Assembly (NCBI GenBank): GCA_004554455.1
Contig: SFMG01000005.1
Location: 38,128-102,127, forward strand
From: Bacteroidales bacterium
GTDB lineage: Bacteria; Bacteroidota; Bacteroidia; Bacteroidales; UBA932
Reading direction: 5' to 3'
DNA length: 64,000 nucleotides
Under the pieces are notes generated by a model, which did not search any database, was not told the DNA's origin, and worked only from the letters and a program-made list of their open reading frames with translations. The position numbers and the translations under genes were made by a program. Positions 33,550-42,552 of this stretch are shown here, one piece after another (position 1 is the stretch's first letter; every line of letters begins with the position of its first letter).

Positions 33550-36549
33550 ATGAAAAAGTCAACCCTATATCTGCTCGCTTCCGCACTGCTTGCGGCGGCG
33601 CTTTCCGTATCCCCCGGGCTCTTCGCCCAATCCTCCTCCGGGCCGCTCTCCGACCCGGCTTCCCGCAAGCTCTACGACCACGCCTGCTCGTTCTGTGAAA
33701 AGGGCATGTACGAGCGCGCAAGGCAGGAATTCGAGGAACTGTCGCTCAAGGGCGAGGACTCTATGGTCGAGGGCTGGCGCCTGCTTTGCGCCATAGGGAT
33801 GCAGAGCGAGGGCGTGGACATCCTTTTCGATGACTACTGCCTGCTCTACCCCTATTCCCCTATGATTCCGCGGCTGCGTTACGAATATGCCCTGCTGCTC
33901 TTCGACAGACGCGACTACGAGGGCGCAGGCAAGCTTTTTTCGTATATCGACGTTAAAGACGTAAGCCGCAGGCAGCGTCCCGAATTCCTTTACAAGCGGG
34001 CCTGGTGCGACTTCGCCATCGGCAATGAGAGCCGTGCCGCCGAACGTTTCGGGGAGGTTGCGGGTCTCAAATCGCCTGCCTATTCGGGCGCGGCCTGCTT
34101 CACTTTGGGATATATAAACTACGACAACGGCCGCTTCGACGAGGCTCTGCGCTGGTTCGGCAAGGCCAACGACAAACGTTTCGCGGACCTGTCCGCATAT
34201 TACACTCTGGACTGCCGCTTTCAGCTGAAGGACTATGAATATGTGGTGGCCAACGGCGACGAGCTGCTGCCGAAATTCCAGGACGAACGCGCTAAACACG
34301 TGGCGCGCATACTCTCCGAGTCCTGCCTCGTGCTGGGCAAGGCCGACAGGGCGAAGGCTATTTACGACGGCCTGCTCGCCGAAAGTCCGGACACCAGCCG
34401 CTCGGGCCTCTTCTTCACTGCATCGCTGCTCTACGCGGTTCAGGACTGGCAGGGCGCAAGGGATAAGTATATGGCTATGGGCGACCGCAGCGACTCCCTC
34501 GGCCAGATAGCGAACTACAATCTCGGCTACTGCAACATACGTACACGCAACAAGGTGGAGGCGATGAACTGCTTCCGCGACGCCTCGAAGCAGAATTTCG
34601 TACCCGACATTACCGAGGACGCCCTTTTCAACTACGCGAAGCTCGCCTTCGACCTCAATAGCGACTCCTCCGTCTTCGGGGAATATATGAACCGCTATCC
34701 TGTAGAAGACAAGAACGACCGCATCTACAGCTACATCGCAGTGGCGGCTCTGCGCAACAGGGACTACGCCGCAGCGGTCGAGGCCTTCGACAAAATAGAC
34801 GAACTCGACCAGACTATGAAGCGCAACTATATGAAATCCAACTATCTGCGCGCTTCGCAACTCGTTGCCGACGAGTCCTGGAACGATGCCGTGCCTTATC
34901 TGAAGGCGGCGGCCTACTATGCCCGCAAGAACAGTCCGTTCCGCCAGCTTTCCCGTTACTGGCTCGGAGAGTCCTACTTCCGCAGCGGCAGGTTCAACGA
35001 CGCCCTCGAAGTCTTCAACGAACTCTACAACGCCTCGGCTCTCGAAGGCTGCAAGGAAGGCAATCTCATCCCGTTCAACATTGCCTGGTGCCACTTCCGC
35101 AAGGCGGATTACGCCAATGCGCGCAAGTGGTTCGACATATACATCTCCACCGGGGAAAGCGGCTACCGCAAGGGCGCGATGCTGCGCCGCGCTGACTGCG
35201 ACTTCCTTACGCGCAACTATGCGGACGCCATACGCGGCTACGAAGAAGTGTCGTCCAGGTATCCGAACATCAACGATATATATCCTTACTATCAGGCAGG
35301 TATATGCTACGGCCTGCTGGGCCGCAATTCGGACAAGGTAAGCGCCCTCGCGCCCGTGCAGAAGGCAGATGCCTCGTCCAAATATTACTCGGAAGCCAAT
35401 TTCGAACTGGGACGCGCCCTCGTGGCGGCTAAACGCAACGACGAGGCGAGAAACTGCTTCCTGCGGCTGGTGGACAATCCGGTGGACAGCGTCTATTTCG
35501 CGAAGTCGGCCATCGAACTCGGTATGCTCTGCAGCAATTCCGGCGACATGGATGCCGCCCTTGCCTGGTACGGGAGCGTGGTTTCGAAGATGCCGCTCTC
35601 GCAGTCGGCCGACGACGCCCTCGCCGCCATGGAATCCATTTACCAGCAGCGCAACGACCCTCAGGGCTATCTGGACTATCTGGCTTCCATAGGCCGTTCT
35701 TCCCTGAAGTCCGAGGCCGAGAAGGAGAGGATGTTCTACAATTCCGCCGAGCAGCTCTATCTCTCGGACGACTACGAACGTTCGCTGAAGGCTCTGGGAG
35801 AATTCATGACCGCCTATCCGCGCTCTGCTCTCATGGCGGACGCCTACTTCTATATGGCTGAGTGTCAGCGCAATCTCGGACGCAAGGAAGCTGCCTGCGA
35901 CTCCTATTCGAAGGTCGTGGAACTCGGCTCCGAATCCTACAGCGAGATTTCGATGCTCCAGTTCGCCGCGCTTTCCTACTCGCTGCAGCGCTATGAGGAT
36001 GCCTATGGGGCCTATGCCCGTCTGCGGGAGAAGGGCCGTATGGAGGCCAACCGCTACACGGCTCTTGTGGGTATGATGCGTTCGGCCTGGAAGGCGCGCC
36101 GCTACAGCGATGCCATAGACGCTGCGGATGCGCTCAAGGAGGATATAAGAAGCGAGAAGGACTTGCTCAGGGAGGCGGACTGGATAAGGGCGAAGTCCTT
36201 TATGCAGACCAGCCGCAGGGACGAGGCTCTGGCCATATTCAGGGAACTCTCCCGTTTCCCGGATACCGACGAGGGTGCCGAAGCCTCATATCTGCTGATT
36301 CAGGACGCCTACGACAGGGGAGAGTTCGACGAGGCCATGAATCTCTGCTTCGACTTCTCCGAACGCTCCGACGGTAGCCGCCAGTACTGGCTGGCGAAGG
36401 CCTTCCTGGTTCTGGGTGACTGCTATGCCGAGAAGGGGGAAATGGTACAGGCCAAGGCCACTTTCGAGAGCATAAAAGAGGGATACGGCGTCAAGGATGA
36501 CGGCGTGATCGAAGAAGTGGAGCAGCGTCTGTCTTATCTGAAAAAATGA
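33550..36549 (+). CDS. Large exported tetratricopeptide repeat protein
   Basis: 999 residues. The ATG at 33550 gives a signal peptide (MKKSTLYLLASALLAAALSV). Almost the whole chain is TPR-like helix pairs (patterns like ALRWFGKAND, AMNCFRDASKQ, ALEVFNELYNA, AIRGYEEVSSRYPN, ALAWYGSVVSKMP and ALAIFRELSRFPDTDEGAEA). TPR proteins are scaffolds. The next gene, a barrel protein, overlaps or abuts its stop, so both may form an outer-membrane assembly or transport complex. Such pairs are conserved in Bacteroidota without a known function. Confidence 0.87.
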   Translation: MKKSTLYLLASALLAAALSVSPGLFAQSSSGPLSDPASRKLYDHACSFCEKGMYERARQEFEELSLKGEDSMVEGWRLLCAIGMQSEGVDILFDDYCLLYPYSPMIPRLRYEYALLLFDRRDYEGAGKLFSYIDVKDVSRRQRPEFLYKRAWCDFAIGNESRAAERFGEVAGLKSPAYSGAACFTLGYINYDNGRFDEALRWFGKANDKRFADLSAYYTLDCRFQLKDYEYVVANGDELLPKFQDERAKHVARILSESCLVLGKADRAKAIYDGLLAESPDTSRSGLFFTASLLYAVQDWQGARDKYMAMGDRSDSLGQIANYNLGYCNIRTRNKVEAMNCFRDASKQNFVPDITEDALFNYAKLAFDLNSDSSVFGEYMNRYPVEDKNDRIYSYIAVAALRNRDYAAAVEAFDKIDELDQTMKRNYMKSNYLRASQLVADESWNDAVPYLKAAAYYARKNSPFRQLSRYWLGESYFRSGRFNDALEVFNELYNASALEGCKEGNLIPFNIAWCHFRKADYANARKWFDIYISTGESGYRKGAMLRRADCDFLTRNYADAIRGYEEVSSRYPNINDIYPYYQAGICYGLLGRNSDKVSALAPVQKADASSKYYSEANFELGRALVAAKRNDEARNCFLRLVDNPVDSVYFAKSAIELGMLCSNSGDMDAALAWYGSVVSKMPLSQSADDALAAMESIYQQRNDPQGYLDYLASIGRSSLKSEAEKERMFYNSAEQLYLSDDYERSLKALGEFMTAYPRSALMADAYFYMAECQRNLGRKEAACDSYSKVVELGSESYSEISMLQFAALSYSLQRYEDAYGAYARLREKGRMEANRYTALVGMMRSAWKARRYSDAIDAADALKEDIRSEKDLLREADWIRAKSFMQTSRRDEALAIFRELSRFPDTDEGAEASYLLIQDAYDRGEFDEAMNLCFDFSERSDGSRQYWLAKAFLVLGDCYAEKGEMVQAKATFESIKEGYGVKDDGVIEEVEQRLSYLKK

Positions 36550-36554
36550 TCGCT

Positions 36555-38330
36555 ATGAAAACTGTCAACATATTCCGAATATCGGCGCTTCTGGCGCTCT
36601 TTGCGGCAGCCCTGCCGGGCTTTTCCCAGAATCTTGACCCTACGGTGAATGTCAGCAGGGACTTTGAACTCAGGGCCCTCGAGGCGGAAAAGCCGTCGCT
36701 GGGCATGGAGGTTCCCGACAGCGTGACCCGTTTCAACCTGGATTTCGACTATTCAGTGCTCAGCAAGCCCTACAAGGGTGCCTATGAGTTCACTCCATAC
36801 GTCCTTGAGATGAGGCCTGAACCGGATGCCTACCGCGAAAGCCGCCTCTGGCTCAGGGCGGGTGCCGGCTACGGTCTCCATCCTACCCTCGACTTCGTCT
36901 GGTCTCCGAGGCTGCAGGGGAATTTCCGTATGAGCGTCTATGCGAGCCACGATTCCTACGTGGGGCGCTACCGCAATGTGGGCGGCCTGCTCTCTTCCGG
37001 AAGTCGCTACGGGGCCTGGGACTCCGACCGCGAAGCCGATGGCGGGCGCAGTTTTTTCAAGGGATATGAACTTCAGACCCGCATAGGTACGGACGGCCGC
37101 TACGACTGGGATGGAGGCTGCGTCAGCTACGATGTGTCCTATCTGGGCATAGCTACCCGCGACAGCGTGAACACCCGTCATTACGATGCCCTGGACGTCT
37201 CGGCGAGGGTGCGTTCGGTCAGGGACGACTACAGCTATTTCTTCTACGACGCGGCCCTGAAGCTGCGTTACGGAGTCGATCGCCTGGACTATTCCTGCGG
37301 CAGCGCCCTGATTCCGCAAATCCCGGCGGTGAACGAGACCCTGCTGGACCTCAGGACCAGTTTCGGTCCCGTGATAGCCGGTGAGCACGCGGTGCTCGTG
37401 GATGTGGACGGACGTGTCGCCACCTACGGCAGAAGTCTCTCCAGCCACGCCGCAAACCTGGTCATAACTCCTAAATACTGCTATGTCAACGGCCGCTTCA
37501 ACGTCAAGGCCGGCATACGCATAGACCTGATGAAGCGTCCCGACGAGCTCAATGAGCTGCTCGGCACTCCGCTCAACCGCCGCAAAGGCCAGATCGTCTA
37601 TCCTGACGTCTATATGAACTTCGGCATCATAGAGGGGGCCCTGGACCTTTATGCCAGGGTTGGCGGCGGAAACGACATAAATCCGTATTCCTCAATGCTT
37701 GAGCGCAATCACTTCTTCTCGGCCGCCTGGCTCGGCGAAGGCCTTCCGCTGCTGGAGAACAGTGTCGAGAGGGTGTCTGCTATGGCGGGACTGCGCGGAC
37801 GCATAGGAAGCCGTTTCAGCTACGACCTGAACGGAGGCTGGCTTTTCAACGCAAGCGCCCCTCTTGACGCCCTGACGGCCCGTGCAGCGGACGTGCCGGG
37901 CCTCTTCCCGTCTATATGCTTTGCACAGTACCAGTGCGCCTTTGCCTCCCTCAGGCTGGGACTCGATACCAATCCTTTCGACCTGGACGCCTATCTCGAC
38001 TACAAATGGACAGACGTATGGACGAAGGGTCTCGATGCCATAGAGCCATCCCGTCTGGTGGGCGGACTTCGCGCGGAATACAACTGGAACCGCAGAATCA
38101 CGGTCGGCCTCGACTGCGAGTCTTCCGTAAACCGCCGAGGACACAGTGGCGGAATGGAGGTATTCGTGCCTTGGTATCTGGACCTCGGGGCGGATTTCGA
38201 ATACCGCTTCAGCAACGGGCTCTCCCTTTGGCTCAGGGCCGGCAATCTGCTCCACCAGACCATACAGCGCCGTCCCGGCTACTCGGAGAACGGCGTGAAC
38301 TGCACCATAGGCCTCAGCTTCAATCTCTGA
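36555..38330 (+). CDS. Outer-membrane beta-barrel protein paired with the TPR protein
   Basis: 591 residues from ATG 36555 (36546 also possible, overlapping the TPR stop). Signal peptide MKTVNIFRISALLALFAAAL, then alternating aromatic strands typical of a barrel (YGLHPTLDFVWSPRLQGNFR, YDVSYLGIATRD, YFFYDAALKLRYG) and a C-terminal strand ending in GLSFNL, the kind of C-terminus recognised by BamA. It resembles TonB-dependent receptors but I see no plug domain, so a porin-like or assembly barrel is more likely. It is followed, after 88 bases, by gyrB with its own promoter. Confidence 0.75.
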   Translation: MKTVNIFRISALLALFAAALPGFSQNLDPTVNVSRDFELRALEAEKPSLGMEVPDSVTRFNLDFDYSVLSKPYKGAYEFTPYVLEMRPEPDAYRESRLWLRAGAGYGLHPTLDFVWSPRLQGNFRMSVYASHDSYVGRYRNVGGLLSSGSRYGAWDSDREADGGRSFFKGYELQTRIGTDGRYDWDGGCVSYDVSYLGIATRDSVNTRHYDALDVSARVRSVRDDYSYFFYDAALKLRYGVDRLDYSCGSALIPQIPAVNETLLDLRTSFGPVIAGEHAVLVDVDGRVATYGRSLSSHAANLVITPKYCYVNGRFNVKAGIRIDLMKRPDELNELLGTPLNRRKGQIVYPDVYMNFGIIEGALDLYARVGGGNDINPYSSMLERNHFFSAAWLGEGLPLLENSVERVSAMAGLRGRIGSRFSYDLNGGWLFNASAPLDALTARAADVPGLFPSICFAQYQCAFASLRLGLDTNPFDLDAYLDYKWTDVWTKGLDAIEPSRLVGGLRAEYNWNRRITVGLDCESSVNRRGHSGGMEVFVPWYLDLGADFEYRFSNGLSLWLRAGNLLHQTIQRRPGYSENGVNCTIGLSFNL

Positions 38331-38362
38331 TGTTTTTTCTTGCAGATAAGTGCGGAAATTGT

Positions 38363-38370
38363 TATATTTG
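38363..38370 (+). promoter_or_regulatory. -7 box of gyrB
   Basis: TATATTTG, a full TAnnTTTG match, 48 bases before the gyrB ATG. Confidence 0.6.
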
Positions 38371-38418
38371 CGCGCTTATACGCTAAACGGATATCGCTTA
38401 AACAACAGAGAACACAAT

Positions 38419-40401
38419 ATGATGGAAAACGAAAACAGGACCGCGGCGGAGAATCAGTATTCTGCTGACAGCATTCAGGTCCTCGAAGGCCTTGAGGCAG
38501 TGCGCAAGAGGCCGTCAATGTATATCGGAGACATAGGTGAGAGAGGACTCCACCATCTGGTATATGAGGTGGTTGACAACAGTATAGACGAGGCCCTTGC
38601 AGGCTTCTGCACCCATATAGAGGTCTTTATCAATCCTGACAATTCTATCACGGTCAGGGACAACGGACGAGGCATTCCTACCGGTATGCATGAGAAGGAG
38701 CACAGAAGCGCCCTCGAGGTCGTGCTCACGGTGCTTCACGCCGGCGGCAAGTTCAGCAAGAATTCCTACAAGGTTTCCGGAGGTCTCCACGGCGTGGGCG
38801 TGTCCTGCGTTAACGCCCTGTCCGACTTCCTCAAGGCGGAGGTGCACCGCGAGGGCAAGATCTTCGTCCAGACCTTCTCCAAGGGTCATCCAACTTCCCA
38901 GGTGGAGGTCGTAGGCGAGGCTTCCGACACCGGCACCACCATTACCTTCCATCCGGATGCAAGCATCTTCGAGCATACGGTTTACAAGTACAGCATACTT
39001 GCAGGACGTCTGCGCGAACTTGCCTATCTGAACAAGGGCATCAAGATCAGCTTCACCGACCTCAGGGAGAAGGTGGCCAGCATAGACGAGTCTGGAGTGG
39101 AGCATGACGACTACCGCAGCGAGATCTTCTATTCGGAGGACGGCCTTCGCGAGTTCGTGAAGTACCTGGACGCCGGGGCCGAGAGCCTTATTGGCGAGCC
39201 TATCTACCTCGAAACCGACAAGACCATCCCTATCGAGATAGCCTTCCAGTACAACACCGGCTATGCCGAGAAGATCTATTCCTACGTAAACAACATCAAC
39301 ACCATAGAGGGCGGTACCCACCTGGACGGTTTCAAGAGGGGCCTTTCCTCCACACTCAAGGCATACGCCGAGAAGAACAACCTCCTTTCCAAGCTCAAAT
39401 GCGAGCTGGCTGCGGAGGACTACCGCGAGGGACTCACCGCCGTGGTCAGCGTCAAGGTTTCCGAGCCTCAGTTCGAGGGACAGACCAAGACCAAGCTCGG
39501 CAATGCCGACGTGCGTCCTCTGGTATCCCAGGCCATATCATCGGCTCTCGAGAGCTATCTCGAGGAGAATCCGGTGCAGGCCAAGTCCATCATCGAGAAG
39601 ATAGTGCTTGCCGCCACTGCCCGCCAGGCAGCCCGCAAGGCCCGCGAGATGGTGCAGCGCAAGACCGTAATGGGCGGCGCAGGCCTTCCAGGCAAGCTGT
39701 CCGACTGCTCCGACAAGAACCCTGAGCATTGCGAGCTCTTCCTCGTCGAGGGAGATTCCGCAGGCGGTACGGCCGTAAGCGGCCGTGACTCCAGGATTCA
39801 GGCCATACTTCCTCTGCGAGGCAAGATCCTCAATGTGGAGAAAGCCCTCGAGCACCGTGTGTTCGAAAGCGAGGAGATACGCAACATCTACACCGCCCTC
39901 GGCGTTACCGTGGGCACTCCGGAGGATCCGAAGGCGTTGAACCTCAGCAAGCTGCGTTATCACAAGGTGGTGATCATGACCGATGCCGACGTCGATGGCG
40001 CGCACATCGACACCCTCATCCTCACCTTCTTCTTCCGCTATATGATCGACCTCATCAGGGGCGGCCACGTCTATCTTGCAACCCCGCCTCTCTACAGGGT
40101 CAAGAAGGGCAAGAATATGGTTTACTGCTGGACCGAGGAGGAGCGCAAGAAGGCCATACTCGAGGTAGGCAACGGCTCCGACAAGGGCGTGGGCATACAG
40201 CGTTACAAAGGTCTCGGCGAGATGAGCGACGAGCAGCTTTGGGAGACTACGATGAATCCGGAGACCAGACTTCTCCGCCAGGTGACCATAGAGAACGCCG
40301 CCGAGGCCGAGAGGACTTTCTCGATGCTTATGGGAGACGACGTTCCGCCTCGCCGCGAGTTCATCGAGCAGAACGCCCATTTTGCAAACATCGATGCATA
40401 A
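38419..40401 (+). CDS. gyrB: DNA gyrase subunit B
   Basis: 660 residues from ATG 38419 (38422 also possible); the in-frame ATG at 38350 lies before the promoter. GHKL ATPase: YEVVDNSIDEALAGF (N box), VRDNGRGIPTGMH and GGLHGVGVSCVNALSD. Toprim: LVEGDSAGGTAVSGRDSR and IMTDADVDGAHI (the two metal-site motifs). The C-terminal QRYKGLGEM matches GyrB. Signatures fit GyrB over ParE. The enzyme introduces negative supercoils with GyrA, which is elsewhere. The serine palmitoyltransferase-like gene follows after 36 bases. Confidence 0.96.
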   Translation: MMENENRTAAENQYSADSIQVLEGLEAVRKRPSMYIGDIGERGLHHLVYEVVDNSIDEALAGFCTHIEVFINPDNSITVRDNGRGIPTGMHEKEHRSALEVVLTVLHAGGKFSKNSYKVSGGLHGVGVSCVNALSDFLKAEVHREGKIFVQTFSKGHPTSQVEVVGEASDTGTTITFHPDASIFEHTVYKYSILAGRLRELAYLNKGIKISFTDLREKVASIDESGVEHDDYRSEIFYSEDGLREFVKYLDAGAESLIGEPIYLETDKTIPIEIAFQYNTGYAEKIYSYVNNINTIEGGTHLDGFKRGLSSTLKAYAEKNNLLSKLKCELAAEDYREGLTAVVSVKVSEPQFEGQTKTKLGNADVRPLVSQAISSALESYLEENPVQAKSIIEKIVLAATARQAARKAREMVQRKTVMGGAGLPGKLSDCSDKNPEHCELFLVEGDSAGGTAVSGRDSRIQAILPLRGKILNVEKALEHRVFESEEIRNIYTALGVTVGTPEDPKALNLSKLRYHKVVIMTDADVDGAHIDTLILTFFFRYMIDLIRGGHVYLATPPLYRVKKGKNMVYCWTEEERKKAILEVGNGSDKGVGIQRYKGLGEMSDEQLWETTMNPETRLLRQVTIENAAEAERTFSMLMGDDVPPRREFIEQNAHFANIDA

Positions 40402-40437
40402 GTAAACAACTGTAACATAAACTTAATACTTCACCAA

Positions 40438-41700
40438 ATGTTAGACATTTTCGACAGAATCGCGAAAGATGCCGGTGGCCCTATAGGCCAGTACTTCGAG
40501 CAGGCTTTCGGCTATTACATGTATCCTCGTCTCGAGGGAGAACTCGGTCCTCACATGGTCTTCAACGGCAAGGAGGTGCTCAACTGGAGTCTCAACAACT
40601 ATCTTGGACTCGCAAACCATCCTGAGGTCCGCAAAGCTGATGCGCAGGGTGCAGCCGACTGGGGTCTTGCCTATCCTATGGGTGCCAGAATGATGTCCGG
40701 TCACACCCGCTATCACGAGAAACTCGAAAAAATCTTCGCCGACTTCGAGAAGAAGGAGGACGCATTCCTGTTCAACTTCGGTTATCAGGGCATATTCTCG
40801 ACCATAGACGCTCTGACCACCCGTCACGACGTCATCGTATATGACGCAGAGTGCCACGCCTGCCTTATGGACGGCATACGTCTGCACGTGGGCAGCAAAT
40901 ACAAATATCGCCACAACAACATCGAAGACTGCGAGAAGGTGCTCGCAAGGGCCTGCGCCGAGGCTGACAAACAGGGCGGCGGAGTGCTGCTCATCACCGA
41001 AGGCGTATATGGAATGACCGGCGCACTCGGCAAACTCGACGAGATCTGTGCACTCAAGAAGAAATACAATTTCCGCATAATGATAGACGATGCCCACGGT
41101 TTCGGCCTGCTCGGAGAGCACGGACGCGGAACTTCGGAGCATTTCGGAGTGATGGACGAGGTCGATCTCTACATAGGTGCCTTCGCCAAGTCTATGGCTT
41201 CAATAGGCGGTTTCGTCGCCGGTCCTCACAAGATCATCAACTATCTGAGGATGAACCTGCGCTCCCAGATGTACGCCAAGAGTCTCCCTATGCCTCTGGT
41301 TATAGGCAATATCAAGCGTATGGAAATCATCGATTCCCCTGAGGGCGATGCTCTCCGCGCAAAGTGCTGGCAGATCACCCACGCCATCCAGAACGGTTTC
41401 AAGGAGGAAGGTTTCGACATCGGAGAGGCAGAGGCCTGCGTTACCCCGGTACACATCCGCGGCGGTGTGGGACAGGCCACCAAGATGGCAAAGGACCTGC
41501 GTGAGAACTACCGCATCTTCTGCTCTATCGTGGTTTACCCTGTCATCCCTAAGGGAATGATAATCTTCCGCATCGTCTCCACTGCCGCCCACACTATGGA
41601 GGACGTGGAATACACTCTCAAAGCCTTCAAGGAAATCAAGGCCAAGCTTGACGCCGGCGAGTACGACGGCGAGGATCTGGCCGCAATGAAGATCGAGTAA
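40438..41700 (+). CDS. Probable serine palmitoyltransferase (alpha-oxoamine synthase)
   Basis: 420 residues of the PLP-dependent alpha-oxoamine synthase family. Marks: WSLNNYLGLANHPEVR, GARMMSGHTRYHEKLE, DAECHACLMDG, LITEGVYGMTGALG, MIDDAHGFGLLGEHGRG, and the Schiff-base lysine in GAFAKSMASIGGFV (Lys251). The family includes KBL, BioF and SPT. The LEGELGPHM stretch and the neighbouring SDR favour a sphingolipid role, as in Porphyromonas and Bacteroides, where sphingolipids are membrane components. It would condense serine with palmitoyl-CoA. No biotin or threonine genes are nearby, which counts against BioF and KBL. Confidence 0.75.
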   Translation: MLDIFDRIAKDAGGPIGQYFEQAFGYYMYPRLEGELGPHMVFNGKEVLNWSLNNYLGLANHPEVRKADAQGAADWGLAYPMGARMMSGHTRYHEKLEKIFADFEKKEDAFLFNFGYQGIFSTIDALTTRHDVIVYDAECHACLMDGIRLHVGSKYKYRHNNIEDCEKVLARACAEADKQGGGVLLITEGVYGMTGALGKLDEICALKKKYNFRIMIDDAHGFGLLGEHGRGTSEHFGVMDEVDLYIGAFAKSMASIGGFVAGPHKIINYLRMNLRSQMYAKSLPMPLVIGNIKRMEIIDSPEGDALRAKCWQITHAIQNGFKEEGFDIGEAEACVTPVHIRGGVGQATKMAKDLRENYRIFCSIVVYPVIPKGMIIFRIVSTAAHTMEDVEYTLKAFKEIKAKLDAGEYDGEDLAAMKIE

Positions 41701-41718
41701 ACTCATCCTGTATGTAAG

Positions 41719-42546
41719 ATGTACAGAAAGTCATACTTCAAGGATAAGGTGATAATTCTGACTGGAGCCAGCTCGGGTATCGGGTTGGCTTCTGCCGAAT
41801 TATTCGGCAGGCTCGGAGCCAGGCTCGTGCTGGCGGCCCGCAGGGCCTCTCTCCTTGAGGAAATCGCCGCACGGATACGGCAGGAAAGCGCTGCCGAGGT
41901 GCTTTGCGTACCTACCGACGTGACCGTTGAGGAGCAGTGCAGAAATCTGGTGGAGAAGACTCTGGAGCATTACGGAAGGATAGACATCCTGGTCAACAAC
42001 GCCGGCCTTTCGATGCGGGCAATGTTCCGGGATGTGGACCTGGATGTGCTCAGGCGCCTTATGGACGTGAACTTCTGGGGTACTGTCTATTGTACGAAAT
42101 ATGCCCTGCCCGCCCTGCTGGAATCCAGGGGGACTGTAGCTGGCATCATTTCCATTGCCGGCTATTCCGCCCTGCCTGCGAGAACGGGATATTCCTCCTC
42201 GAAATATGCGGTGCGCGGCTTTCTGGACTCTCTGAGGATAGAACACATGAAGGACGGGCTGAACGTGCTGGCCTTCGCCCCGAACTACGTCGCCTCCGAC
42301 GTACGAAAGTCCGCCCTTGTGGCAGACGGCAGCTCCCAGGGGGAGACGCCTCTGCACGAGGACGGCCTGATGAGTGCAGAGACCTGTGCGAAGCACCTTG
42401 CAAGGGCCCTTTCTCACAGGCGTTCCAGGGTGACCCTGACCTTTCTGGGCAAGCTGACAGCTGCAGGAAGGCAGATCATCCCCCAGCTGGACGACATTAT
42501 CACTTACAGATACATATCCAGGGAAAAGAACAGTCCCTTCAAATGA
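41719..42546 (+). CDS. Short-chain dehydrogenase, possible ketosphinganine reductase
   Basis: 275 residues, classical SDR. Cofactor loop ILTGASSGIGLAS (about 12-24), NNAGLSMRAM, catalytic Ser145 (IISIAGYSA), Tyr158 and Lys162 (TGYSSSKYAVRG). The YSSSKYA(V/L)RG stretch and the ~30-residue C-terminal tail resemble 3-ketosphinganine reductase (KDSR). Following an SPT-like gene after 18 bases, it is a good candidate for the second step of sphingolipid synthesis. An alternative is a general ketoacyl reductase. The PgpH-like gene follows after six bases. Confidence 0.7.
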   Translation: MYRKSYFKDKVIILTGASSGIGLASAELFGRLGARLVLAARRASLLEEIAARIRQESAAEVLCVPTDVTVEEQCRNLVEKTLEHYGRIDILVNNAGLSMRAMFRDVDLDVLRRLMDVNFWGTVYCTKYALPALLESRGTVAGIISIAGYSALPARTGYSSSKYAVRGFLDSLRIEHMKDGLNVLAFAPNYVASDVRKSALVADGSSQGETPLHEDGLMSAETCAKHLARALSHRRSRVTLTFLGKLTAAGRQIIPQLDDIITYRYISREKNSPFK

Positions 42547-42552
42547 TTCGTT

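Noticed and set aside
36555..38330. TonB-dependent receptor with SusD partner
   Set aside because: No plug domain, no TonB box and no SusD-like gene; the partner is a TPR protein.
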